This document shows positions 38,300 to 50,790 of a stretch of 64,000 nt of DNA, piece after piece. The DNA is taken from positions 66,555,714 to 66,619,713 of the forward strand of contig OZ007570.1 of assembly GCA_963931925.1 (NCBI GenBank), in the 5' to 3' direction. The DNA is from Onchidella celtica. Its lineage: Eukaryota > Mollusca > Gastropoda > Systellommatophora > Onchidiidae. The notes below the pieces were generated by a model, which saw only the letters and a program-made list of their open reading frames with translations, did not search any database and was not told the origin of the DNA. Position 1 is the first letter of the stretch, and the number at the start of each line of letters is the position of its first letter. Position numbers and translations under genes: made by a program.

Positions 38300-38625
38300 G
38301 GACCTTGAGGATTTTCCCCAAGATCTTGCGATTTTAAAGTTTACAATTTGGGATCTTGGCTTTTTTTCACAGATCTTGGGATAAAATTATTTGAGGCTAT
38401 TGTAGGCTCGATATTTTGCTATTATTTCTTTTTTTAGAAAGAAAAAAAAACTCCACAAAAACGCCCTTGCATTTGTGACTTAAACGGTAAAATTAAAACC
38501 AAATGACTCAAGAGGCAGTTCGCGATGACCTTTGTGAGAATTTTAAATGGTTTTTTTTTTTTTAAGTTGGAAAAATATCCTGGGATTTTTTCATTCGAGA
38601 TTCTTGGGATTTTTGAAAAAAATTT
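38300..38625. repeat. Iterated GATCTTGGGATTTT-like motif, unclassified
   Basis: Variants recur near 38303, 38322, 38351, 38371, 38575 and 38597. The first block contains the palindrome CAAGATCTTG at 38319-38328. Long T and A runs lie between them. The patch sits just upstream of the truncated LINE and could be a decayed element or coincidental low complexity. Confidence 0.4.
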
Positions 38626-38904
38626 CAACCTTCAATCTTGTGTCTAATGGATCTAGTTAAGTCTCCCATTTCCACTGCAACCACACTGGATTTCTATCTC
38701 CTTTCGTATTGATACTCTGCACGAAGCTCGATAGAACTTTAGCCTGTGAATAGGCATCTGGACAAACTTTTTGTAAGCAAAAAATGAGTATTCTTTGTTG
38801 TTTGACCAAGCTGGGAACTGTCTTGGGTATTGCATTTTTTTCCTTTTGTGTTTTTGTTAATTTTATATTGTTATTAGAAGATTTGGGGTAATTCCATATC
38901 ATCT

Positions 38905-39858
38905 GTGTAATGTATATTGGAGCATTGCATACAAGAAGTTAAGAAATGGATGGATGATAATAAGCTAAAACTAAATGATGAGAAAACAGAAGTTATGCTC
39001 ATAACGAATCCAAAACAAAAAATCAATCCACCAGATCTCAATGTAAATGGCCATCTTATTAAAATGACAAGTAAAGTAAAAGATCTGGGCACAATCTTAG
39101 ATGCAGAGATGTCAATGTCACCATTTATTAGTTAGCTGTGTAAGAATCTTAATTTCCAGTTACGGAAAATCAGCAGTATACGGCACTGCCTAACTACTGA
39201 AGTAACAAAACAGCTTGTAACATCGCTGTTTCTCTCTAGGCTGGACTATTGTAACATACTGCTAAGTGGTCTTCCAAAAAGTAAAATCAATAAGCTTCAG
39301 TTAATCCAAAATAATGCTGCAAGACTAATAACAAGAAGAAAAAGGATAGATCACATAACACCAATATTTAAGGAGCTCCACTGGCTACCTATTGAGCAGC
39401 GAATAAAATATAAATTGGCTTTATTTTGTTATAAATGTGTCAACAACATGTCGCCAGAGTATATTTCAGAACTTATAGAACTGCATCGCCCTGCAAGAGC
39501 ATTAAGATCATCTTCTGACAACCTTAGTCTAAAAGTACCCGTAGTGAACCTAAAAAGTTTTGGTGAAAGGGCTTTCAGCCATGTTGGGCCCAGGGTGTGG
39601 AATGAGATTCCTTTAGATGTCCGCAGTTCGCAAGTATTTTCACAGTTTAAAAGGATGTTAAAATGTCATTTGTATGAGAGTTTCTAGTCTATGTAAAAGC
39701 TATCTATTATTATTATTATTATGTGTGTATCAATGTGGGTTGTGTGTGTGAGTTTACCCATGTATTTTTTGACATGTTTCTGTAAAGCGCATAGAGCATT
39801 TTTGTAATGGATATGCGCTATATAAATGCCATCCATTATTATTATTATTATTATTATA
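38905..39858 (+). mobile_element. 5'-truncated CR1/L2-like LINE retrotransposon
   Basis: Similarity to LINE reverse transcriptase starts near 38911 and continues to a stop at 39685-39687, followed by a 3' untranslated tail ending in ATT repeats. The tail holds AGCGCATA (39786-39793) paired with TATGCGCT (39812-39819), an 8-bp stem, and matches 32284-32362. A separate ATT run at about 39705-39721 precedes this unit. The missing 5' part, with the endonuclease and the catalytic core of the reverse transcriptase, is the usual result of incomplete target-primed reverse transcription. The 5' edge is approximate and no target duplication was identified. Confidence 0.88.
38911..39687 (+). pseudogene. 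LINE ORF2 C-terminal fragment (reverse transcriptase 3' region), one internal stop
   Basis: This fragment would be the C-terminal quarter or so of a non-LTR retrotransposon polyprotein, which copies element RNA into DNA at the target site. The frame reads through about 258 codons with a single stop, TAG at 39133-39135. Recognisable motifs in order are WMDDNKLKLNDEKTEVM, LDYCNILLSGLP, KLQLIQNNAARLI, HITPIFKELHWLP, and near the end FGERAFSHVGPRVWNEIP. These are typical of the post-palm region of CR1/L2-type LINEs. The YADD catalytic centre and the upstream endonuclease are absent through truncation. An in-frame TAA at 38908-38910 marks the break with unrelated sequence. With only one stop and no frameshift, the insertion looks fairly young. 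The fragment cannot be functional alone. Confidence 0.9.
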
Positions 39859-40155
39859 TTGCAAACCTGTTTTCTGCAAAATGCCCTTTCTTTTTAGTTT
39901 AAGATTTGAAATTCTTCAACAGCAGTAAATGATTTCAGCTGAAATCTAATCTGAGAGCAATTTAGAAATTAAGTGAGTAAATACACAATCACACGAGGGT
40001 ATAGTTATAAATCGGTGTTTCAGCATGCTTCAATAATTTCTTCTGTGCTATTTCTTTCATTGTAAGCACGTCAAAATGCTTGTGCACTGATTTTCTCCCG
40101 ATGCTTATGACAAGAAATGAACGCCTCTTCCCATCTAAGTGTATGTGTGCATGTC

Positions 40156-40250
40156 TGTCTGTGTGTCTGACTCTCCATCTGTCTGTCTGTCTGTCCCTCT
40201 CTCTATCTCTCTGTCTCTCTCTTGCAACATTTCCCTCTCTACTGCTCTGC
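40156..40250. repeat. CTGT/CTCT compound tract
   Basis: Short CTGT and CTCT runs with several interruptions. A Cys/Leu/Ser frame over it is a repeat artefact. Confidence 0.85.
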
Positions 40251-40860
40251 CTCAGTTTGTGTTGCTGATAATATATTACGTATGTTTAAGTCTCTGTAAG
40301 AGAAAGGGTGGTATGTAGGTTTATATATGTGCATGACGTCGGAGAATGATGCCTTGCTTGTGCACGGTATGTCAACAAAGAGAATGTTGGCGTGTTTATA
40401 GAAGACTATTGGTGTGCAGACGGGATTTAAAAAAAAAAAAAAGGCAGTGGGGCATTTTTGCACCATTATCGCGCAAGAAATTCACAAATGTTCCGACTAG
40501 GTATAGAATGTCCTCTTCAAAGCGAAAAGGAATTACGTCTATTTTCGTCGCAGTGGGAGATAGAGTGGGCGTATTGCACAAAAGCTGTAAATATGTGTTA
40601 ACATAATAAAATAGCTCATACTGATAACTCCGGCCGCGGAATGTTTAAGTGTTTTAAAACATGCCTGGCGGAGACTGCAATTATTTCCACCGTGCATTTG
40701 AAAATAAACGCTTGGAAGGTTGCATTCATACACAGATATCAACGCTCACCTGTTAATTTCCTCTGTTGATTTCGTTTGTCTCAAGACACGATGCACGAAG
40801 CAGATGTACTAATGAGTTATGACAACTCAACAATCATGCATATTTTGAAAAAAAAAAAAA

Positions 40861-40980
40861 GGCTGTTGTTACGGGAACATAGTGCTGCACATAGAAAGCT
40901 ATAGCTGAACAGTGAACATAACTTCAGTATTTTCTCTCTTTGGCTTTGTAATTAGTCTACGCCCCTCTAACAACATCCTT
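40861..40980 (-). mobile_element. Small MITE family, copy B
   Basis: The family core appears here as its complement, TTTGGCTTTGTAATTAG. The ends GGCTGTTGTTACGGG and CGCCCCTCTAACAACATCC are imperfect inverted repeats of each other. It aligns over nearly its full length with the reverse complement of copy D, including GCTATAGCTGAACAGT. A poly(A) run directly abuts the left end. Confidence 0.78.
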
Positions 40981-41305
40981 TGCAAAATTATGTTTTATCC
41001 CTTGCGCACTTCCCTCGTCAAACAGAATGCCAGAACGGATGGGGAAAAAGGATAAACAGAAATAAAACTGCCGTATGTATTGTCAAGTATCGAACTGCTA
41101 TCAAGTTTCTAAAAAAAAAAAAATTAATGCCAAAGTAAATAATGTCCAATAAAAAGGACTAGACATTAAATGTACTGTATTATTATTCTTTGACTAGTGA
41201 GTAATCGGAAGTAGAACATGTCAGTCAGTAATCTGATGGTTTGAAAGAAAATTTCTGCGCGTGTCTTCAGTTCTGGTTTTTACTAAAATATACGTAACCC
41301 TTTCT

Positions 41306-41413
41306 CGTGTCACATACATCGTGCCTACCAAATGTAGTCCTCTTAATGGTTAAAGCCCATATTGTGTCACAATCATCCTGCCTACCAAATATAGAGTCCT
41401 TTTATTTGTTTAA
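41306..41413. repeat. Diverged two-copy tandem duplication
   Basis: Both halves contain GTGTCACA, then ATC, then TGCCTACCAAAT, then AGTCCT, with a period of about 57 bases. Divergence suggests an old local duplication. Confidence 0.65.
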
Positions 41414-41918
41414 TTGGCGGATAATAATATATATACATGTATAATTATATGCATTCGGATAATTCTTTACGGAACACTCCTAGAGTGGTGCTGTTTGTCA
41501 TCGGAAGTTATTTACATCTCCACTAACTGTGTATTTCAAACGTTGCCTTCCAGATCGATTATAGAGAACTCCTAGACAAACCACCAAACCACTCATCCTA
41601 CTGTAGATTCATAAAATTCCTGCTCCTTATAGCTCATTGGAAAAAAGAAAGACAGAAATATAATTTGACATCTATTGCCGTCAAGATCTTTCAGGCAATC
41701 TGAATCTCGAGGGCGCGCACCTGCTGCGCATGTCATTTGCGCAGGCGCGGTTTACGATGGATTCTTTACATGTATGCCCAGGTCTAATAACTGGTCTGAA
41801 TGTTGGAGTGCAGTGGAGTGTCAATGATGAAGAGAAAGGAACACAGAGAGTCAATATGTTTTATATACATTCTTGAGCTTGTCTTTTTATGTTTATGTTT
41901 TTGCTGTTATTGTTGTGC

Positions 41919-42185
<267 letters not shown>

Positions 42186-45100
42186 TTCTTCCTTGTCCTT
42201 AAATATCCCCAGATCTATACCTGGGATCTCAGATAACTGGTTTCTCAAAGTGCACAGGTGTCTTCTGTGGTTAACGAGACAATGCCAAGCGTCCGCTGCA
42301 CTCTGTTTGCCTTTCCCTGAACGCCTAAATAAGTCTACCCCTGGGCGTCAGTGCAGTTGTTAATTGGTCATTAGGGTAGGTGTGAAGGTGTGAGGTCCGT
42401 GGAAATGGGTCTTTTTTTACTCTCTGAGATGTGTGAATTCTGTGGGAAAAAATAGAATGGACACGTTTGAATGCAAATCTAACTGACACTTGGACATGTT
42501 ACTTTTTGTCTGTTATCTGTGATATTGTCCGTCCTTTTTCGCCTCCTCTTCTGTTCACTTCTTCAGAATGATCATTTTCGTCTTGAGTCCTTCAAAAACA
42601 TCTTCATAATCATCGTCTCCTCAACATTTGCCATTATTTTGGTCATCACGTTGTACTTTTGATTGTCTTGGGTTTCGAAAAAGCTGTCACGGCCTACAAC
42701 TGCTATGGTTGCCATCGGACCATCAAAATCAGTACACTGTGAAAAAAAAACATGTTTATACTCCTAGAACATAAAGTACCTCATACGCTAAAATGCCTAT
42801 GAATGGCTATGCGTTGGTAGCAAAGAATCAGCGTGCAGTCGTTTCTGTTTACTGTAAACTTCTAGACTAAAAATTCCTCAGTGCTTATTCATTCCTGTTG
42901 GCACAGCTGGTCCTACTCTTCGATAAAATATCGTTTGCAGTTGACCACTTGAATAAAGGTCATAAACCTATCAGGGAAACCTTTCAAAAACCGGAGATAA
43001 GTGCTGAGATTCGAAGCTGAAGACTTACCTAGGCACTGTCTCAATGCTTGACATCTCATGATTCCGTTTTACAATAACCATATTATCTAATATACTTGTC
43101 AAACTTGAAGTTTCGTAGAGTTGATAGTAATGTTTGTGCCAGACAAAATTTTATGTATAAAGGTGAACTGTGGTGGATTTCAGGTGGAAGTTGTATGAGA
43201 AAAAGTTGCTGGGTTTTGAGGGAAGTTTGTCGTCTTTCGACGGGAAATGACACTGGGCTGAGTCAAGGTTGTGAACTGAAGACTCTCAACCTTTTCTTAA
43301 CACTTTTGTTTTACAACAGAGAATTCTGATGAGCAAGGGAACCTTTCAATACGCTTTATGTATGATGAAGTTATGATTTACAGGTCAAGGAAGTAAAAGT
43401 AAGCAGGATCTTGGACAAAGCATTAAGAAACTTAATGAAAGAAACCGTGAAGCGCTTAAAAGTGTATGCTTAGTACTCAGGAAAGAGAGAGTGAAACAAA
43501 AAAGAAACAAGTGACCCAGGTTTTATTGGTTAGGATGACGATCTTCTAATTAATTAATTTCTCACAATTTCAATAAAACCCGTATTTTAGGAAAACTAAG
43601 ACACACTTTCTTGCGCTTTCAGGTATTGCAAACCGCTGACAATTGGACGCATGGCAAACTAGGGTACCAAGTCTTTGTTCTGGTTACCATTTTGAAAAGA
43701 GGACATTTCGATGTGTTAGGTGTTATGGGTATCGTCGCCCTTAACATTAACAATGCCACTTAAGGTTTTGTTCAAGTTATAACGAGTATTTGTGAATGAT
43801 GGTCCGGCCACTGTGGAAGTCACAGGCAGCTCTTACAGTGAATACCATCAGGCGCTTGGCACTAATGAGGTCACGGTGTTCAAATAAGAGTAGCCCTTAT
43901 CATTGAAAGGGGAACGCTTAAATGGAACGGATCTCAGAAAAATCGTCTTTTACAACAAACATTCCTTTAACTGAAAAATCCTTTTATACGGAGTAAATCT
44001 ACCATTATCTGGAGTTCATAAAGAAATCTTTCTTATCTGTTTCTGACACACCTCTTGAATTGGGAAATCCACGGACAGAAATTTCCCGTCCACACCCACC
44101 CCAAAATGTCCATGATTCTTCTCTAATGTTATTAAGCAGGCATGTAAATAACCGCCTTTCTCCGTGTTGCTCATGGAAATCATTTCAGTCAGAGCAATCT
44201 GGTCTCTCCACAGAGCTATCCAGGATATTGCTTTGTATTCTGATTATTATGTTATTTCTTTTGCCAAAACTTGCTATCAGAACGGGACATCACCAGGGCT
44301 TGGCTTTCATACACAGTCATCGCCCCTTTTAGCAGGACCAGTTGAAAAAAGTCAGCATGTCACAAACTTCACTTTACCAGGTCTTACATAAATTTGATAT
44401 GTTAATCCTGTTTGACCGAACAGTTTTCAAAAGGACCACATGTCAGCAAGGCACTGGTTTCTTCCAAGCATGACATCCTCTTGACTTTATCAAGAGCTCG
44501 TGATTACAGTCAGGCGCCTTCAAGGGAGCCGTGCGATAGAGAGGTTCTCCAGTTTTCATGCAAGTCAAGACCCTCTGTAGAAAGTTTCAAAATGTTACGG
44601 CAGATGTCAATCCTTATTTTAAAATCGAATAAATTATTCTTGTTTTAAAAGCATTTTAAGATAACATTTGGGAGGTGGCTGGAGAGGTTCTTCAGTTGAG
44701 AACCGCCTAGATTTGGAGAGGCTGCTGCACCCGCAAGAACGTTGACATAAAGATGGAACGCCGTCTACATCTTTTTCTTGACATGTAGCTTCAATTTTGT
44801 GGTCTCATCATCCTCTGGCGTTTGACATTTGGGCATGTCCCTGACATTCCATAAATAGCAGAAAAACGACAGGGAGGTTGCAATTTGAGCTGAAGTATCG
44901 TCTCTCTGTATGAGATAATTGTATGTTGAATACATCAAGTGCCATCACGAGGGAATCCAAACATCCTTCCCTCAAAACATACATTGAAATCGTAGCGAAC
45001 TCCACGCCCAATATGTTACTAAAGGTCGGGACTCCAGCTGTGAGCGCGGACTTGGAATGACAAAATTAAAGCTGTTGTTATCAGCATTCATCAACAAGGC

Positions 45101-48100
45101 GATGAGTAATGATGTGTCATCGGAAGAAGACGATCTGTACTTAATGCAATCCGAAATGACGAGTTCGGGCCGCATTGCAAGGAGGAAAGACTCAATCTTT
45201 CATGTTCAACATCCTAAGATTCCCTAACAAAAATCCGGAACTTCTCTGCTCAAGTAAAAAAAACCAGGACGAAAAAGAAGAGTGATTTACAGTAAATTCA
45301 AACTCTCGACTGAACAGGGGTGACCCTTTCAGTTTGGTTGTATCTTTAAAGATACATCCAGAACTCGCGCAGACACGAAGAAATATTTCCGATAACCATT
45401 GATCAAACATGACACTAGACTGACTTATAGACCAGACGACAAAACAACAACAACAACAAAAGAACACAAAGATGGTTGTGATTGTTTGAAAAAGTCACTT
45501 TTTTCTTTAAAAGAAACACTTGTCAATCTCAATTTCGCCGACTGTGAACAGCAATAATGTGATACCTTACGAAATACAGAGGGAACATTCACCTTGGCAC
45601 GAAAAACTCCATCACATTTTGATCCACGTCAATCGAAGCAAATGTTCATAGTCAAGAAAATTTAGATATAAAATTTTAGCAAATAATCGTAACATTATGT
45701 ATTTTTAAAAAAAAGTACAAGTTTATTATGGATGATAAAATTCAACATCTCTTTGTCTTGTAGTGTTTATGGACGGACCGAACGACAGCAGGGTTGACTT
45801 AAAAAACTGACTAACTACTCGGGTGTCAGGAGCTCGGGTAAACATTACCTGGCTTTATAATTATTTAAGTAAAAGTTTGGATAGCTCGCGAAATCAAAAC
45901 CTCTCAAGAGACAGAGAAAGTAAACTGTACGCGTACCTTAAGATATGAGTTGTAAAAGCATTTTTACAGGCCTTCCTCAAATTTAAGTTTTAATTACTTT
46001 GGCTCTCAGACTCAGAATTTAAACTTAAGTCCTTTCGAGGCCCTCGGCTCAGGTCTCAACAGTTCTCAAACAAATTTCCCAGGTTAAACTCGAGTCAGTT
46101 TATCAAGTAACTTTCTTATTCAGAGAGTACCTACTATATTTTCAAACCACCCTGACGTTGTGAATTCTCCGTCCTCCTGTCACTTTACAAAAGATCAGTA
46201 GTGCTTATTTGCTCAAAGCGATGCGTCCTGTTGAGTAGAGCAGTATGTCTCCTGGGGGACTCTTCAGAATCCTAAACGACGCCATGGACGTTGGCGATTC
46301 TCAGCACTAATGTACGACTCCGAGTACTAGTACTTATGGTCTGTTTACTAAAGGTGTGTTTTCATAGGTATGGAAACGGCTTTTGCGTACACACGAAATC
46401 ATTCTTTCTATTTCACTACTTTAATGGTTTTTGACGTTTCCATTTCCGTATATATGAAAATACGGCTTAAGACTGTTTATTTCTCTCGCCCAGACCTAAG
46501 TAAATCTTTGAAGAGAATGGTAAGGAGCGATCTTTTATTCCCGATCACTGATCAGAGTTAACTTTGCCAACGTTTTGAAAAGTGCAAAAGGAGAGAACCC
46601 TTCTTTAAACCTGCCCCCCAAAGCAACTTCGGTTTGGAACGCGGTGGCAAGAGTGGAATGAGTTTGTTGGATGATTTTGCCATTTTGTTTAGTGTACCAA
46701 CGCTGGACGTGGTAAACTGTTTATCTCTGTGAGCGCACTGGCCTTATTAAAGGGAATAATTCCATAGACATGGCTACGCTCGGATGGGGTGGGGGTGGGG
46801 GGTAAATAATATCGCTGTTATTCATTCGCAAAACAATCAAATTTGTAGATATATTCAGGCATTTTGCGAAAAAAAAAAAACTGTTTTGTTGTCAGGGAGG
46901 AAGTTTCATTCACAACAATAATTATACTATCAAATATCACTGTTCCAAATCCAACGTGCTTTGGTCAGTTTTTGTTCTGCACATGATTTGAAAGAATACA
47001 AAAGCCTGGAAGATGAAAACCGCCTGCTCTTACACTATTTTATAATGAATCTTCTTCTCCGCATAAAGCTCCCTTCTTCTTTATTCATTTACATGTTTTT
47101 GGACCTTTGATTACTTCCTTCGCGTTTATTCCAACAGACACAATGTAGGGTATTATAATTCTTATCAGTTGCTATACTTTTATTTACTTTTATTGTTATT
47201 CTAAGAATACGTTTTTGGAAAATACCTGAACAAATATCAGAATCCGATACTGGAATCGACTCTGACCATACAGTTCCGCCACACAGTCCAGACTTGAGAT
47301 TCCACAATGAATGAAAATAGCCACTACAAGAATACATACTTTTTTTTCTTTCTCTCTCTTTCCCTGTGACAACATTCTGACATGGTATTGAAACCGGAAA
47401 GCGAAACGACCGTTTGAGAAACAAGAATGAAAGTAAATATTATTTTTATGTAAATTTTCATCTGAGACATTAATGTTTTTCTGCTTGTCTCTGTCTGAAG
47501 TTGAACTTCTGAACAAAGTGTAAGCCGTAGTGAAAGTTCTGATAAGCAGCGAGTGTCGCCAGCTGGCGGCTGACACATAGTTTGACGTCATTCTGAATTA
47601 GACTACTTCAACCTAACAATGAAATGCGGTATAGAATAATTAATAATAATACACTCATTGTTAAATAATTATGGAATAAGTAAGCCTATCAAACTTTTGC
47701 CTTATCTAGAAGGAGTAAAAATGTAATTAAACGGCATTTGGCCAATGTCTCGATGGATATTGAGTTATTAGCTGTACCTAGTATCAATGTGAATACATTG
47801 TGATCGTGTTTATTTCGGATTTGCAAAGAGTCACTCAACCCTACTCTACTGAGCGCAGGGCCGGATTAAAGCATGAACTATAATGAGCTGCAGCCCAGCT
47901 GCCCCACGCCAGCCCATGGCCTCCAGGGATTAAGTCAAATTATAAAAAAATCTCTTCTCGTTTTGCTGCTTTACTCTTGAACCAATCTATGAGGGCCTAA
48001 TGTTAGCATTATGTTGAGGAAGTGAATAAACTGATTTCAAGAATCCGAAGTTCATGCTTTTATTAATTATTACTTTGGGCTTCATAGAGTCCGTAGCCCA

Positions 48101-49378
48101 GGGTTCTACGAAATCGTAATCTGGCCAGTGTGCTGCTACAACACAGAGCACATCAAACTTTTGCTCGAAAAATTGCATAACAAAAGTCTAGTGATCTTGA
48201 TATACTCTGGAATTCAGAGTTTCCACCGTGAACTGGAACCACGCCTTTTGCGCAATGCAGTGATCCATGTCAGACAATGTCAAGACACATTCTGATAGTG
48301 AACATTCTATAAATTAGGTGTATGTGGTCTATTAAACTCTCCGTGTTTGCACAGGAATGTCTTACCTTGCCTTCAAACGAAAAGTAATAACCCAGGTGTG
48401 CTCGCTGAATACCAGAAATCATTCTTCTCCCTACTGTGGAACTCGTGCTGGGTATTTGATTTGTGACGTAATTGTTCAGAATGGAATTCTGTGTTTTTTT
48501 GTCGATATGTGGATAAGAACGGTGTCACAAGTCATTATGTATGTATAAAGTGGCATTAACGTGGTGCAAAAAAAAAGAAAAAAGACTCTAAAGCAGTGAT
48601 TGTCTGTACAGGTGCAAGTCCTCCACAGATGTTTGTGCCTATAAAATTAACGTGTGAAATTAAAGCTTCTATAAACTGCCTCTAATTATTTTCCAGGGAA
48701 ATATTTCATTTGTTGAATGCCATGAAGAAAGAGTACATTAACTATAGGCCTACTAAGCCTATTCGATAAACTTGCCAGTGACACTGTGGTTTTGTTCTCT
48801 GTCTATCTGTACTTTCATCTGTAAATGTCAACAGTTATACGTCTCTTTATCATTGATTCAGTGGAGATTTAAAACCTGTGGTTATGTCAAGCAAGCACCA
48901 GCTACGAGAAAAAACGGCATTTGAGAAACAGTAAAACAGGCATGTTTATATTCGCTCTTCGTTGACTTCGGAAAGGCATGAGACAAACAGTTCTAACTCA
49001 GATATAATGTAAATCTCATGTCCAGTTCCACAGTTTACTTGGTGGCAATCTGCTACCGATTCATAAATCATTCAACTCTATGGCGCCTCAGGAGCAACAA
49101 CAAACAAGAAACAGTTTGTGATAGGATAGAAATGATTAACATTTGCATCTGTCCAACATATTTAAAAGCCAGTTATGATTGCTTACATAAATGTGAGGCA
49201 TGTCCGTCTGTGCAATTTTTGGAAAATGAGAATTTGTAGGCACGTTTTTGTTTTGACGCCCCAGTCTTGACAAACGCCTTTATGTACATGATATGCACAG
49301 AAAAAGATGTATAAACCACAGAACAACTTGCTTAATATTGTCCAAGGGGATTTCATAGGAATACAAAGATTTACCACC
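42186..49378. other. No gene recognised (7.2 kb)
   Basis: Only a partial hAT-like terminus at 47856 stands out. A G-rich GGGGTGGGGGTGGGG tract lies near 46787-46802 and an A12 run near 46869. The longest frame, 131 codons on the complement at 47196-47591, has no recognisable domain. Confidence 0.45.
47856..47935 (+). mobile_element. Possible hAT-like element, left terminus only
   Basis: The sequence begins CAGGGCCGGATTAA, which closely resembles the terminus of the MITE at 995 and hAT ends in general. No matching inverted right end or 8-bp duplication was found downstream, so it is either truncated or a chance match. The right edge given is arbitrary. Confidence 0.4.
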
Positions 49379-49579
49379 TTAGGGTAGCCACACAAAGGCC
49401 ACCGAATTCGGTCACCGAGCCACTAGGCGCTCTAGGTGAGAAGAATTGCACTATATAATTTCAACAACTGCACATAAAGCCCACCTAGATCCGGTCAGTT
49501 TATGTAGTGCAATTCTTCTCACCTAAAGCGCCTAGTGGCTCGGTGACCGAATTCGGTGGCCTTTGTGTGGCTACCCTTA
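49379..49579. mobile_element. 201-bp foldback element with 80-nt arms
   Basis: The left arm 49379-49458 and the right arm 49500-49579 are inverted copies that pair at 78 of 80 positions, with a 41-nt spacer. The termini are TAAGGGTAGCCACAC and its complement, with TA at each outer edge. This is compatible with a TA target duplication, or with insertion at TTAA if one base has since changed. Each arm contains the palindrome ACCGAATTCGGT. Such near-identical arms imply a recent origin or gene conversion between arms. No protein is encoded. A complementary frame across the right arm is incidental. Confidence 0.88.
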
Positions 49580-50708
49580 CTGCCCGCCAAAAACAAAAAA
49601 CAAAAAACAAAACTGCTAAGTGCAAACTGATTACGCTCCAAAAATGCACGGCAAAAGCATGGTGTGTAGGACGTGGGTGAAGTTTTGTTTTTGTTGTTAC
49701 TTTCTCTCCCCCCAACTCCATGCAAGTGCAGGAGACACGGAATGCAACTTTTCCTGGCAAGACGCAGTGCGCACCTGAGCGCACCCAGATCGGATGGCGA
49801 TAATCTTTGCTATCAAAACAACCATACAGCCTAGAAAGTCGCTCCGTTGAAAGCGTTTCTGCTCGATTAAAGTTGCCCTGTAACAATCATAAAGCAAGAC
49901 GTGCTCTTGCACCTGCGGCATCTGAAGTACTTGTGCTTGAAAAGAAAGGAGCAGTGATATTAAATAAATAAAGTTTGCTTTTTGGAGTACATTCTCTTTC
50001 TTTATTGTTTTAATTTCCTTTTCATCCCTGGAACCGTATCAATCTTTCTTTGCTTCTTCTCCAGCGTATCATCATCACATCTAACACCACCTTGTTTAAG
50101 AGAGTGGATTGGGAACTGTTTACCTATGGTGTCGTAAACTTCATTATCGAAGCCTGCCTTTGTATTTCACAACATTAAAACAGTCGTTAAAACTGAGACA
50201 TTCATTAATCAGCATTCTCAAGTTGAAGATGGAGCATCCGAGCAGAAGCGGAAACAAAGATGTATGATCCGATGCTATTATAGACCTGAGGGAAAAAAAG
50301 GTGCGCTCCGGTAGGATTCTTCCGTATTACGAGAGTTTCCGGTTTAGTAATCTTCTGCCCCTGATCAGTGCACTACAGAACCTGGGACGTCTCCGGTGAA
50401 TCTCTTATAGACGCCGGGCAGCATCAGGAAACTGTTTAAATAAATGCTCAGTTGGAATCCGTATCCGTTCGCTCGGAAGGTGGAAATGTCACACCCAGGC
50501 GTAGGCCTATTGTCTGTTGCCCATTTTAGTTCTCATTATATTTATTTTGATCTTTTGTCTTAGAGAATCATCTCATAGGGTTTTACTTTGTTTTTTATTC
50601 CATCGTTATCTGTACACATCCCATACTTTCTGATTCAGCCAAAAGATGATGCGTTTGCTCTGACTAGCGCCGCGCCGTTCATTCACACCATAAAGGTTGC
50701 GCCTTATG

Positions 50709-50790
50709 TCAACGTATATAAGATATTGCGGAACAATGAACACATTTGGCTTTGTAATTAGGCTGCACGCCCCTAACAACATTCTTTGTG
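50709..50790 (-). mobile_element. Small MITE family, copy C (internally deleted)
   Basis: Carries the family core as TTTGGCTTTGTAATTAG and the end CGCCCCTAACAACATTC. Upstream, AGATATTGCGGAACAATGAAC matches the corresponding part of copy B, but about 18 bases around CTTCAGTATTTTC are missing. The left end is diverged. Confidence 0.62.

Noticed and set aside
38874-39092. 72-codon complementary frame
   Set aside because: Antisense shadow of the LINE reverse transcriptase region.
47856-48200. Complete hAT element starting CAGGGCCGGATTAA
   Set aside because: No inverted partner end or 8-bp duplication was found, so only a possible left terminus is reported.
49500-49886. 128-codon complementary frame
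   Set aside because: Its 3' part is the right arm of the foldback element. Mixed origin argues against a gene.
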